NCBI GenBank assembly: GCA_021797675.1
Contig: JAJZZH010000100.1
Span: 1 to 40,370 of the forward strand
Reading direction: 5' to 3'
From: Bacillota bacterium
Lineage (GTDB): Bacteria > Bacillota > Sulfobacillia > Sulfobacillales > Sulfobacillaceae
DNA length: 40,370 nucleotides
The position numbers and the translations under genes were made by a program. This document shows positions 8,508 through 16,277 of this stretch, one piece after another. The notes under the pieces were generated by a model. That model saw only the letters and a list, made by a program, of their open reading frames with translations, was not told the DNA's origin and ran no database searches. Each line of letters starts with the position of its first letter. Within the stretch, counting starts at the first letter, position 1.

Positions 8508-9400
8508 CGCAGTTTCGCGGCGCGCGGCCTCCGCCGGGTAGGGCAGAGCAGAGCGCCGCTCCCTCCTTTCTGAGGCCGGCCATGCGCATCCGCACGCTGA
8601 GGCCGGCCACGCGCATCCGTGCCATTTTGCATCGTACCCACCGTCTTTGCGTCCAAACCCACGGCCAGGTCCGTACCTCGTCGCCGCCGTGACCCCCTGG
8701 CCACCGCGGTCGGCGATCGGCGCAGATCCCCGACGAGCTTGAGGGCCGGTTGACCGCATTGCGGTGGTCCGCGGGAATTTCCGGTCACCCATCCGCCAGC
8801 GGCAGAGGATTTGCACCCGCCGCGACGGAAGCGATTGCCTCGCGCTCGGTTTCCGTCCGTTCCCGATCTTCACCGCTCAACGTGCCACCCGCGACTTTTC
8901 GCCGCGATCCGCCTCGGCTGCCACCCCCGCCTGGATGTGAGCGCCGAGGCCCGTTTGGCGTCTCCGAGCCAACGTCCTTCCGATTGGGGTCCGCTCCCAC
9001 CCGCGGGCGCTCCCCTCGGTTTACTGCCGGATCCGAATCGGCTCGCGGAGGCTGGGGCCGACGGCATCGCCCTGCCAAGCGGGGATCGAATCGTGCGCAG
9101 GGCTCGCTGGGACCTGACCCGTTCGCGTCGATTCCCCGCCAAGGCCCACCCGCGTTAAGCCGTGAGGTTCTTGCAGGCCCTCCCCGCCAGCAACGCGACC
9201 ACGGGGCCGGCGAGCTCGGCTTCTCCCGGCTCGGGGTGGTGCGCCTGCCCTCGGCCGGGATGGCGGATATGCCAGCTCTTTTGACCGCGGCACCCCGTGC
9301 TTGAGCGGGAAACACCTCGATCCGTCTGAGCCCAAGGAGCGCCATTTTTCGTCCTCCCCAGGGTGCCGGCACTCCGGGTTTGGGGCCGGCGGGCTGCCGC
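8508..9400. other. gene-free G+C-rich tract inside the operon
   Basis: Nearly 900 bases separate the ROK stop from the MalF-type start. Both strands are open for long stretches, but the products are Arg/Pro/Gly-rich without family features. One minus-strand frame, 8785-9345, does have a good-looking GGGGAGG before an ATG; its composition argues against a real protein. The tract also contains a 27-bp tandem pair at 8571-8624. It may be a decayed gene, and any internal promoter for the permeases is not recognisable. Confidence 0.4.
8571..8624. repeat. 27-bp tandem duplication
   Basis: Two adjacent copies of a 27-base unit starting TGAGGCCGGCCA and continuing GCGCATCCG differ at only a few bases. 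It lies in the noncoding tract before the MalF-type permease. Confidence 0.75.
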
Positions 9401-10612
9401 TTAGGTGGATGCCGGTATCTGAAAAAACTGTTCCACCACCAAGAGGGCCGCTCCTTGCAGCCACACCTCTTCCCCGCCGTCGTCGACCACAATCTCGACC
9501 GAGTCCGCCAAGTGGGGAAACGCGTAGTTCTTTACCGTCTGGCGAACGGTGTCCATAAAAAACGGCGCGGCGACGACACCCTCGCCGCCGAGGATGATTT
9601 TGTCCGGATTGAACAGGTTAATCAGGTTTACCAGGCCACATCCCAGGTGTTCGCCAAGCTCGCGGTATATGAGACGGGCCACCTCGTCTCCCGCTTGGGC
9701 CGCCTTATAAAAGGACGCCGGCGTAAGTTGCCCCTCCTTCACCAGCCCGAGCAATCGAGCGGATCGCCCCATCCCCGCCAGATCCGTCGCGCGGGCCAAG
9801 AGAAACTGATCCGAGGCGAGCACTTCTAGACATCCGCGGCGTCCGCACTTGCAAGGAGGTCCATGCAGGTCAATCGTGGTGTGCCCGAATTCTCCCGCTC
9901 CCCCCTGGCTGCCATGATATAATTTTCCTTCCAGGATAATGCCCGCCCCCACGCCCGGCCCCGTCGTGATGCAGATCAAGTTGCGCCGGCCACCCTCGTT
10001 CTCTTGCGCCCACATGCCAAACGCGTAGGCATTCACGTCGTTTTCCACCAGAACATCCAGGCGGGTCATGCGCTCCAGCGTCTCGCGAACCGGAACCTCG
10101 TTCCATCCCAGCAAGGGGCTCGAACGGCAGACGCCGGTGTGCGGATCGATCAAGCCCGAAGTGCTGACGCCGATGCCGAGGATCCAACGCTTGGCCACAC
10201 GGTGCTTGGTACGCAGGGTTTCCATCTGTTTTACGGCCATCTGCGCCAAGTCATCCCACGGCACCGGCGGAATCAACGGAACCTCGACGGTCGCGCGGGG
10301 TTTTCCTTTCAAGTCAACCAGCGACACCCAAAAACGATCGGGAGCCACCTTCATCGCGAAGGCATAGCGAGCATTCGGATTGAGATCCAGCAAGCTCGGG
10401 CGGCGTCCGCCCGTGGACTCCGCTTCACCCACTTCCCGCACCAATTCGGCTTGGATCAATTCCGCAACGATGATAGAAATGGTCGATAATCCCAGCCCGG
10501 TTTGGAAAGCCAAATCCGGTCGGGCGATGGGACCGTATTGTCGAATCAGTTGCAGAATTTGGCGGTTGTTCATCGCCCGCATAAGCTTTCGGTCCGCCTT
10601 GGTCACTCTCAA
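9401..10612 (-). CDS. ROK-family transcriptional regulator (XylR/NagC type)
   Basis: This 403-residue protein has an N-terminal winged helix-turn-helix (about 16-65) and a C-terminal ROK sugar-kinase-like domain. The zinc site is intact, with GEFGHTT (Glu241, His244) and CKCGRRGC (Cys254, Cys256, Cys261). The sugar-kinase aspartate is also kept in ENDVNAYAFG (Asp192). Such regulators bind a sugar or sugar phosphate and release DNA. Lying between the binding protein and the permeases, it most likely controls this alpha-glucan operon. The TTG start at 10612 is preferred because GAGGG lies seven bases upstream; GTG at 10606 and ATG at 10582 are alternatives. The kept Asp leaves room for residual kinase activity, which the family rarely shows when an HTH is fused. 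Confidence 0.88.
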   Translation of the reverse strand: MRVTKADRKLMRAMNNRQILQLIRQYGPIARPDLAFQTGLGLSTISIIVAELIQAELVREVGEAESTGGRRPSLLDLNPNARYAFAMKVAPDRFWVSLVDLKGKPRATVEVPLIPPVPWDDLAQMAVKQMETLRTKHRVAKRWILGIGVSTSGLIDPHTGVCRSSPLLGWNEVPVRETLERMTRLDVLVENDVNAYAFGMWAQENEGGRRNLICITTGPGVGAGIILEGKLYHGSQGGAGEFGHTTIDLHGPPCKCGRRGCLEVLASDQFLLARATDLAGMGRSARLLGLVKEGQLTPASFYKAAQAGDEVARLIYRELGEHLGCGLVNLINLFNPDKIILGGEGVVAAPFFMDTVRQTVKNYAFPHLADSVEIVVDDGGEEVWLQGAALLVVEQFFQIPAST

Positions 10613-10736
10613 TGGTCATCCCTCGCTCGCATCACCTGGTTGGCTTCTCCGGAATCCCGTCGGACCGGCGGCCCCGCCATCGCTTCGCCTTCGATTGCGA
10701 TGGGGACCGCCGCCTTTCGGGATCAACGCGGGCGAC

Positions 10737-12017
10737 TTACCCGGCGTTCGATGATAACAAGGCATCAATTTCCTTCGTTGCGGTATTCAACGCCTTCTTG
10801 ACCGATTCCCGGCCCTGGGCCGCAAGCGCAACTTGATTGCTGATATCGGTATCGACTTGCGAATATTGGGGAATCGGGGGGCGGGCCACGGCGGTGCGCA
10901 GTTGTTGGCGGAAGATATTAAAATATCCGAGCCCTTTCAACAACGGCGTCTTGGGGATGCGTTTGAGCGTCGACATCTGCCCAGCTACTTCCATGCGAAT
11001 CTGCGCAAATGGTGACATCATGAATTTTTCGAACGCCCAGGCTGCCTTTTCGTGGGCCGGGTTGGTTCGGAATACCGCAATATCCTCACCCCCCACCACT
11101 TCTCGGGACCCTCCCGCGCCTTTGGGCCACAACGACATCTTGTATCCCACCTTCCGATACTGCAGTTGCATGGTGGGGACATCCCACGGACCTTCGTCGA
11201 TGGTCCCATATTGTCCTGCGGCCATCCCCGACAGATCGCCGTTAGCGCCAGGCAAAAGGCCGGTAATATAGCCCGCCTTTTCCAGGTTGATCAGCGTGGA
11301 GATGGCTCGTATCGTTTTCGGACTGTTCAGGTAGCCGTTCGCGGTGGTCCGGTTGGGGCTCAATATCGCTCCGCCGAAGGATGCAATCCAGGGAAGCAGG
11401 CCCCACAAGTCGGTGCCTGCGCCCATCATATAGCCGTAGACTTTCTTTTTGCCGCTGCCGCTGGTCATTTTCTTGATGTCGGTGATAAACTGGGGCATCG
11501 TGGTCGGGGGCGCCTTGATCCCATGCGCCTTGAGCACCGCGGTATTAGAATAGAGGACTTTCGTGTTGGTATCTAACGGAAGGCCATAATATATGCGCTG
11601 GTAACGGTTGGTCGAAAGCGGTCCGGCAAATACCTTCCCTTTCAAGGCACCAAACCCTGGCAAGTGGTCTTCAGGAAGCAGCACCCCGAGCTTCGCCAAC
11701 TGAGGCGTCCAAATGATGTCTAGCCTGGCCACATCGGGGAGCACATTGCCCGCCGCCGAGGTCAACAGTTTTGACTGCATGGCGCTGTATGGAAGGGTCA
11801 CATTTTGCACCTTAATTCCGGGATGGGTCTTTTCAAACTGCGGAATCAACTCGTTGACGACGGTTTTCTCCTCGTTGTCGGTGCTATTGTAGGCATTCCA
11901 AAACGTGATCGTGATACTTTTTCTTGCTGCTGCATAAACTGTCAGCGGTCCTCCACCTACCATTCCCGCTGTCACCAGCAACAAACTGCTCAGGCTAACA
12001 ATTGCCGTTTTCACCAT
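10737..12017 (-). CDS. sugar ABC transporter substrate-binding protein
   Basis: This 426-residue protein is a family-1 extracellular solute-binding protein. A Sec signal peptide (about 1-31) ends in VYAAARKS, followed by ITFWNAYNSTDNEE and LIPQFEKTHPGIKVQ, the usual first lobe of CUT1 oligosaccharide binders. No cysteine occurs near the cleavage region, so it lacks a lipobox, which is odd for a monoderm; it may stay anchored by its uncleaved N-terminal helix. GGAGGTGTA sits directly before the ATG at 12017. It is first in the operon behind a recognisable promoter, so it is probably the most strongly expressed gene. Substrate is inferred from the GH66 and GH13 genes to be isomalto-oligosaccharides. 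Confidence 0.9.
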   Translation of the reverse strand: MVKTAIVSLSSLLLVTAGMVGGGPLTVYAAARKSITITFWNAYNSTDNEEKTVVNELIPQFEKTHPGIKVQNVTLPYSAMQSKLLTSAAGNVLPDVARLDIIWTPQLAKLGVLLPEDHLPGFGALKGKVFAGPLSTNRYQRIYYGLPLDTNTKVLYSNTAVLKAHGIKAPPTTMPQFITDIKKMTSGSGKKKVYGYMMGAGTDLWGLLPWIASFGGAILSPNRTTANGYLNSPKTIRAISTLINLEKAGYITGLLPGANGDLSGMAAGQYGTIDEGPWDVPTMQLQYRKVGYKMSLWPKGAGGSREVVGGEDIAVFRTNPAHEKAAWAFEKFMMSPFAQIRMEVAGQMSTLKRIPKTPLLKGLGYFNIFRQQLRTAVARPPIPQYSQVDTDISNQVALAAQGRESVKKALNTATKEIDALLSSNAG

Positions 12018-12247
12018 TACACCTCCGTAAAGAGTGAAGATACACTTGGACTCCGATACGGGAAGGGTCGAACTACAGATACCGTGAACCTCAGGAAAAA
12101 CGAGCGACGCTGCGTCACGCCTAGGGGATGTGCATGGCACCGATTCCCGTCCATCCAGACCGAAGCGACGAATGTCTGCTTAGAAAATCCGATACGGTGT
12201 TATCATTGCGCTGTGAAGTCTCCAACCACCTCGGGTTGAACGCAAAA

Positions 12248-12260
12248 GCAATGCCATTGC
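12248..12260. promoter_or_regulatory. candidate operator palindrome
   Basis: A perfect 13-base palindrome, GCAATG-C-CATTGC, lies about 6 to 18 bases downstream of the expected transcription start of the alpha-glucan operon. Its position suits a repressor site. Binding by the ROK protein encoded in the operon is inference. Confidence 0.5.
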
Positions 12261-12272
12261 CTCTCAAAGCGA

Positions 12273-12301
12273 ATCTTACTATGTTCATTGAATAAAGTCA
12301 A
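12273..12301 (-). promoter_or_regulatory. sigma-70/sigma-A-type promoter of the alpha-glucan operon
   Basis: Read on the minus strand, TTGACT and TAAGAT are separated by 17 bases, close to the housekeeping consensus. The leader to the first ATG at 12017 is about 250 bases, long enough for post-transcriptional control, though I recognise no riboswitch in it. Confidence 0.65.
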
Positions 12302-12936
12302 GAGTCAATTTAACGGTATCGAGCAAATTATGCGCCGGCTCCAACAGGCCGCTTCACCTCCTCTGAAAAATCCTTGCCGACCACCACATCTAGATGGCTC
12401 GATCCTGATCACCACAATATCCCGGTCGCGACCACGCGACCTTCCGGGGTGGCCGTCCCCATTTTTCATTCCTGTGAGTGCCCCGAACCCGGGGCATGGA
12501 CGTCTCCTAGGGAAAAAGAAGAGGCTCCCCCGAGTTTTGTGGCAAATCCGCCGCGCGTCGCCGGCTGAGGATATCTCCACTGGCTGACCTTGCAATTCGC
12601 CCGCTTTCTGCGGGCGAAAGTTCGAGCGGTTCCCCGTAAGGGGTGGCGCGTGGAGCGGTCCGGCCTCGGGGACCCCCCTGTCGGGGACAAGCGGCCCGCG
12701 TGGCCATCTTGTTGAACTGACCCGTGAAACTGGGCCATTTGGGTCCGTAGCGAACGACGGAGAGCCCACCCTCGGTCGCCTGAACGCGCCTATCACTTCC
12801 CGCATTTTGGACGAAGCGGGCATCCAGACCGAATTCTCTACGGTTTGGCACGAGCCAACTTCTCCTCGGTCCGCCCGAGCATCGGCATATCCCTCGATGA
12901 TCGCCAACGTGAAACGCGCGAGGTTTTTCGGCGTCG
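12302..12936. other. gene-free divergent intergenic tract
   Basis: No supported gene lies here. Open frames on the minus strand to 13024 look like shadows and overlap the plus-strand gene. The part from 12596 to 12686 is dense in short perfect foldbacks and is listed separately. Confidence 0.4.
12596..12686. repeat. cluster of four short hairpins
   Basis: Four foldbacks follow each other: TTCGCCCGC/GCGGGCGAA (12596-12618, 5-base loop), CCCC/GGGG around GTAA (12632-12643), GGTCC/GGACC (12657-12674) and CCCC/GGGG around TGTC (12675-12686). They could form a structured RNA or be chance in G+C-rich DNA. No adjacent gene explains them. Confidence 0.35.
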
Positions 12937-12945
12937 TGCTATAGT
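12937..12945 (+). promoter_or_regulatory. extended -10 element
   Basis: TGC directly followed by TATAGT forms an extended -10, about 42 bases before the ATG of the PRiA4-like gene. No good -35 is visible, which such promoters can tolerate. Confidence 0.4.
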
Positions 12946-12986
12946 AAAGCAAAGAGCGTGTCTTTCCCGCTGGGAGGAATGCCGTC

Positions 12987-14279
12987 ATGCCTGAATACAA
13001 AGCCGTCCTTAGCTCGGTGGTCACAACCGGCCCCGGACCCTATTCGGTCCAGGCGCTGACCACGGCATTGGGTGGCTATTGGAACGCATCCGATCCGAAA
13101 ACTCCAACGCGGGTACGCCAGGCGCTCGAAAACATTCCCGGATGTGCGCGGGTGGAGGCAGGGATCTACGTGTACCTGCCTCTCTACCGAACCGAGGCGA
13201 GCATGATGCAACCGGTGTGGACCCAGGAACAGGCTCAAAAACAACAGATGGTGCATAGTCAACTCATCTGGTTACCCGAACTACAGGTGTTACTGAATCC
13301 CCATCGTACGGACATGGCCACGTGCACCTTCGAAACCGAATCAGGGCTGACGTTTAAGGCCATCATCGAGCCGAGGGGGCGCGGGATCGATACCCCGATC
13401 GCGTTCGGTGAGTGGGTTCAACAGGAGATCGATCGGGGCGCATCGGCGATCGAATTCCTGTGTCTCGATGGCAAGCGTGGGCGCTTTAGGATCAAGGGAA
13501 CCGAGCTTGACCGCGACCGCAGGCAAGCTTCCGACCGCGCGCTCAGAGATGCGGCGGTCACGATCTTGCAGCCAGTGCGCAGAGGTCTGTTTCTCTTTGA
13601 GGTTGTCTCCCGACTTTTGGCCTCCGGGGTCTACCATCGGGAGGTAGCGCCTTCGCCGATGGCGTTGGTGCTGTTTGCTCCCGAGGAAGATTTTGTCGCG
13701 CAATCCAGCGGCATCAGCTACCGCCCGGGGTTGCATGAATTCCGCGCCCGCCTCGCGGAGAACGAGCAACGCATCGGCGAGGCACAGTTTGAGGTTTGGT
13801 CGGGCGGATTTGCCTTGCCCCGCCAGCCTATTCCCAAAGCGCCGGCCCAATTCGATGGCAGCGTTCAGATTACCGCGAGTCTTCGCTATGGCCGATCTTC
13901 GCGCACCATCCAGATCGATTGCCGGGAGTCGCTTAACCAACTCCATCAGGCGATCCTCGCGGCGTTCGAATGGTTTGATGACGAACATCTATGGCTGATC
14001 TACCCCGATCCGGTTCGGCGAACGCTGGCTTTCGGCCCGGAGGAATTGGAGGAGGCGTTTGCCGCCGCTCCGGTCACGGTGGGCGAACTGGTCGGGGACA
14101 GTCTTGAGGAATTCGTGTACATCTTTGACCTTGGGGCAGAGCATGAGTTTCGGTGCCGCGTAACTGCACGCATTGCCGGCGTCCGTACCGCGCGCCCGAC
14201 CGTCGTGAGTAAGCGAGGAAACGCCCCGCCCCAATACCCGAGCGTGGAGGAAGACTGGCTGGATGATGACTTCGACTGA
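12987..14279 (+). CDS. PRiA4/ORF-3-like domain protein
   Basis: This 430-residue protein has a C-terminal domain (about 290-405) resembling the plasmid pRiA4b ORF-3 family. It shows SVQITASLRY at its start, LHQAILAAFEW (helix), then FVYIFDLGAEHEFRC, equivalent to the family's YxFDxGxxHxxxxxV core. The N-terminal 60 residues look like a small winged-helix module with ALTTALGGYW. The middle (70-280) is not recognised. The family occurs on plasmids, in IS1096-type elements and scattered in chromosomes; its biochemical role is unknown to me. GGGAGGAAT nine bases before the ATG supports the start. The acidic C-terminal tail reads EEDWLDDDFD. It has no operon partner. Confidence 0.65.
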   Translation: MPEYKAVLSSVVTTGPGPYSVQALTTALGGYWNASDPKTPTRVRQALENIPGCARVEAGIYVYLPLYRTEASMMQPVWTQEQAQKQQMVHSQLIWLPELQVLLNPHRTDMATCTFETESGLTFKAIIEPRGRGIDTPIAFGEWVQQEIDRGASAIEFLCLDGKRGRFRIKGTELDRDRRQASDRALRDAAVTILQPVRRGLFLFEVVSRLLASGVYHREVAPSPMALVLFAPEEDFVAQSSGISYRPGLHEFRARLAENEQRIGEAQFEVWSGGFALPRQPIPKAPAQFDGSVQITASLRYGRSSRTIQIDCRESLNQLHQAILAAFEWFDDEHLWLIYPDPVRRTLAFGPEELEEAFAAAPVTVGELVGDSLEEFVYIFDLGAEHEFRCRVTARIAGVRTARPTVVSKRGNAPPQYPSVEEDWLDDDFD

Positions 14280-14352
14280 CCGTCACGGCAAGGATCGCGA
14301 AACGGCCAGGGAACATGGGTTTGCAGGTGACTACTCCCGTCCTCCGCTATCC

Positions 14353-14394
14353 AAGGGATGGTTATGGGCAATTTAAGGGATGGTTATGGGCAAT
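14353..14394. repeat. 22-base tandem duplication at the edge of repeat A
   Basis: AAGGGATGGTTATGGGCAAT occurs twice, at 14353 and 14375, with a 22-base period. The second copy runs into the dispersed repeat starting at 14381, suggesting slippage or target duplication at its boundary. Confidence 0.7.
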
Positions 14395-14600
14395 CTGAGG
14401 TTGGATTTTCCCGCTTTCTACTCCAAATCGCCCTCAGCGGCCATCGAGACCCAGGTTGCCATGGCCGCTCCGGGCTCTACGGTTTTGCATACCTCACGGG
14501 TTGGAAACGCCACCGGACCGTTCCCTGAGGGAGCGCCTGCTAATCGTGGTCCACAACGACGGGTTGTTGTGGACCGTGCTAGTGCACGAACGCCCCCGTT
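14381..14600 (+). repeat. dispersed ~220-bp repeat, copy A (candidate ncRNA)
   Basis: This segment aligns almost without gaps, at roughly 70 percent by eye, to 35145-35361 in the same orientation. Shared blocks include TATGGGCAATCT, AGGTTGGATTTTCCCG, GGTTGGAAACGC, CTAATCGTGG and ACGCCCCCGT. Copy A contains a perfect 10-bp hairpin, GGTCCACAAC (14548-14557) with GTTGTGGACC (14566-14575). The open frame across it has no ribosome binding site and is not preserved as protein. It could be a structured RNA, an RNA-guided-nuclease-associated RNA without its protein, or a small non-autonomous element. Confidence 0.6.
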
Positions 14601-14681
14601 GCCAGATGATTGGCTTCGTAAAGGGCCGGGGCGTTGGACCAGCTTGCGGAGGACCTTTTCTCAAGGGTAAACCGTTTGGCG

Positions 14682-15470
14682 TCACGGGTTCCACATGGGT
14701 CGCAGTAGACGGTCATAGTAATCGTTGCATGGGCTCGTGTCGTAACAATACTGTTCGGCCTCGCACAGTCGATATTCAGACACCCCGACGAAGTCGAAAA
14801 ATGGGGCCGCGACATAGTATCCCTCGTGCCCCTGCGTGAGCATTTCTTGTTCCACGCGCGATGCCAGCGCCATTCGGACACTACTGACCGGCTTTCCCGC
14901 CGGATCCCGATACACTTTGGAGGCCAGCGGGTCGACCAGAACCCATGCCCGATCCACAAAGCACTCCACAATGACGTGCCCGTCTTCCTGGGAATAGGTG
15001 TAGACGATGCGTGACGGAATGCCGCAGACTTGCGTCAAGCCACACAACACGCGGGCGACCTCCCCACACCAGTCGCTACCCTTGGCAACCACCCATTCCT
15101 CGGTGCCTCCCCAGGCAAAATCGCGGGGCGAGCGATAGAATCCGCGGGCAGCTGGCCAATCGGGTGACGGAAACTGATCCTCGATATGCGCCGTGAAGTC
15201 CGCCATTCGCTGCAGACAGCCATAGGGGTCGCGCTCGGGATGCATCCCCCATTGGTCGGTAATCGCACGGAGCAAGAACCGCCGTGTCCGCAATTCGGCA
15301 AACCGGTACGAGTCGAAGTCGGGCGACTCCAGCAAGGCCGGTCCGGTCTCTCGGGTTATGCGGACACACCGGTCCTGTAACATGGCGTCCACCGTATGTT
15401 TGTGGTAGATCCGATGGCGCAGTAACTCATCGATTCTCGGACTAAATCCCCAACACCCGCGTTCGGTCAT
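14682..15470 (-). CDS. transglutaminase-like (papain-fold) protein
   Basis: This 262-residue cytoplasmic protein has the transglutaminase-core signature. Cys135 sits in GSDWCGEVARVLCGL, His165 in EDGHVIVEC and Asp180 in WVLVDP, forming the expected catalytic triad. Family members are usually cysteine proteases or peptide-modifying enzymes, and many have unknown substrates. The ATG at 15470 has AAGGA nine bases upstream; a GTG at 15515 without a binding site is less likely. It lies 155 bases downstream of the NUDIX gene on the same strand and may be co-transcribed. The C-terminal 60 residues contain several Tyr and Cys and are not recognised. Confidence 0.75.
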   Translation of the reverse strand: MTERGCWGFSPRIDELLRHRIYHKHTVDAMLQDRCVRITRETGPALLESPDFDSYRFAELRTRRFLLRAITDQWGMHPERDPYGCLQRMADFTAHIEDQFPSPDWPAARGFYRSPRDFAWGGTEEWVVAKGSDWCGEVARVLCGLTQVCGIPSRIVYTYSQEDGHVIVECFVDRAWVLVDPLASKVYRDPAGKPVSSVRMALASRVEQEMLTQGHEGYYVAAPFFDFVGVSEYRLCEAEQYCYDTSPCNDYYDRLLRPMWNP

Positions 15471-15601
15471 ATGGACCCATCCTTTCGGCCAAATCGAACG
15501 ATCGCCAAACGGCACCGTTTAAGAAAGAATTTGACCCTCGTAGGACGATTCCTGATACATCCCGTAAGACGAAAAAGGATAACGGTCGGCCAATGGACGC
15601 C

Positions 15602-15616
15602 TGTGCGTGACGCACA
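15602..15616. promoter_or_regulatory. 15-base palindrome between NUDIX and transglutaminase genes
   Basis: TGTGCGT-G-ACGCACA is a perfect inverted repeat between the two minus-strand genes. It may be an operator; no T-run follows, so a terminator is less likely. Confidence 0.35.
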
Positions 15617-15625
15617 AACCGCGGC

Positions 15626-16030
15626 TCAGGACGACGAGATAACCCGGAACCAGCCGCGGGCTTGCTGAAGGGCCGCTTCAATCACCGGACGGCGACTAGG
15701 CAGAATGGGAACCGGCAAGTTTCGCTCGGTGAACCCGTCGAGGCGCTCGATTTCGTCCTTACCGGGTTGGAGAAGTCCGTCTACCCACCGCCCCGCAAAG
15801 ACCACATTCGTTCCCTCGCCGGGTTGGAAACGCGCCACAAACACTCCGACCAGCCCAATGATCTCCATGGTGATCCCACATTCTTCGCGCACTTCACGCC
15901 GGACAGCCTCATCCAGATTTTCCCCCGCCTCTACTCCACCGCCGGGAAGGTCCCAATCGCAATATCCATAGGCCTCGCGGACCAGTAGCAGCCGTCCCGC
16001 TTCGTTGACTATCGCGGCCGACACATGCAT
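15626..16030 (-). CDS. NUDIX hydrolase
   Basis: This 134-residue protein has a complete Nudix box at residues 31-53, from the first Gly of GGVEAGE to the end of REVREECGI. The box binds divalent metal and cleaves a nucleoside-diphosphate-linked substrate in the cytoplasm. Substrate preference (nucleotide pool cleaning, ADP-ribose, dinucleoside polyphosphate) cannot be read from sequence. The ATG at 16030 gives a protein of usual family length with AAGAAGGG upstream. The frame extends to a TTG at 16114 without a binding site. Confidence 0.88.
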   Translation of the reverse strand: MHVSAAIVNEAGRLLLVREAYGYCDWDLPGGGVEAGENLDEAVRREVREECGITMEIIGLVGVFVARFQPGEGTNVVFAGRWVDGLLQPGKDEIERLDGFTERNLPVPILPSRRPVIEAALQQARGWFRVISSS

Positions 16031-16277
16031 ACCCGACCCTTCTTTCTTGTCGCCCTGGACCTGGCGACTTTCGGAAAACTCTGGGTCCCCAGCCCGCAGA
16101 CGAATCTGGTTCAATAGGTTTCAGTTCGTTCACATTCCACTATACCTTGCGCGCCGCCAAGCAATACACGTCATAATATTGCGATACCTAATTAGCCGGC
16201 CCGAGGGAGCGTCTCAGCGGGTCGACTCCCATGAGCCGCCAATGATCGAACATCGATCTCCGCAGCGGTTTCCGCGT

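Noticed and set aside
8785-9345. 186-codon minus-strand ORF starting after a good GGGGAGG
   Set aside because: Its product is dominated by Gly, Arg, Pro and Ser in low-complexity runs, shows no family motif, and the opposite strand is open for equal lengths as expected from high G+C.
12305-13024. Minus-strand ORF of 239 codons opposite the PRiA4-like gene
   Set aside because: It overlaps the start of the supported plus-strand gene, has no ribosome binding site, and its translation looks random.
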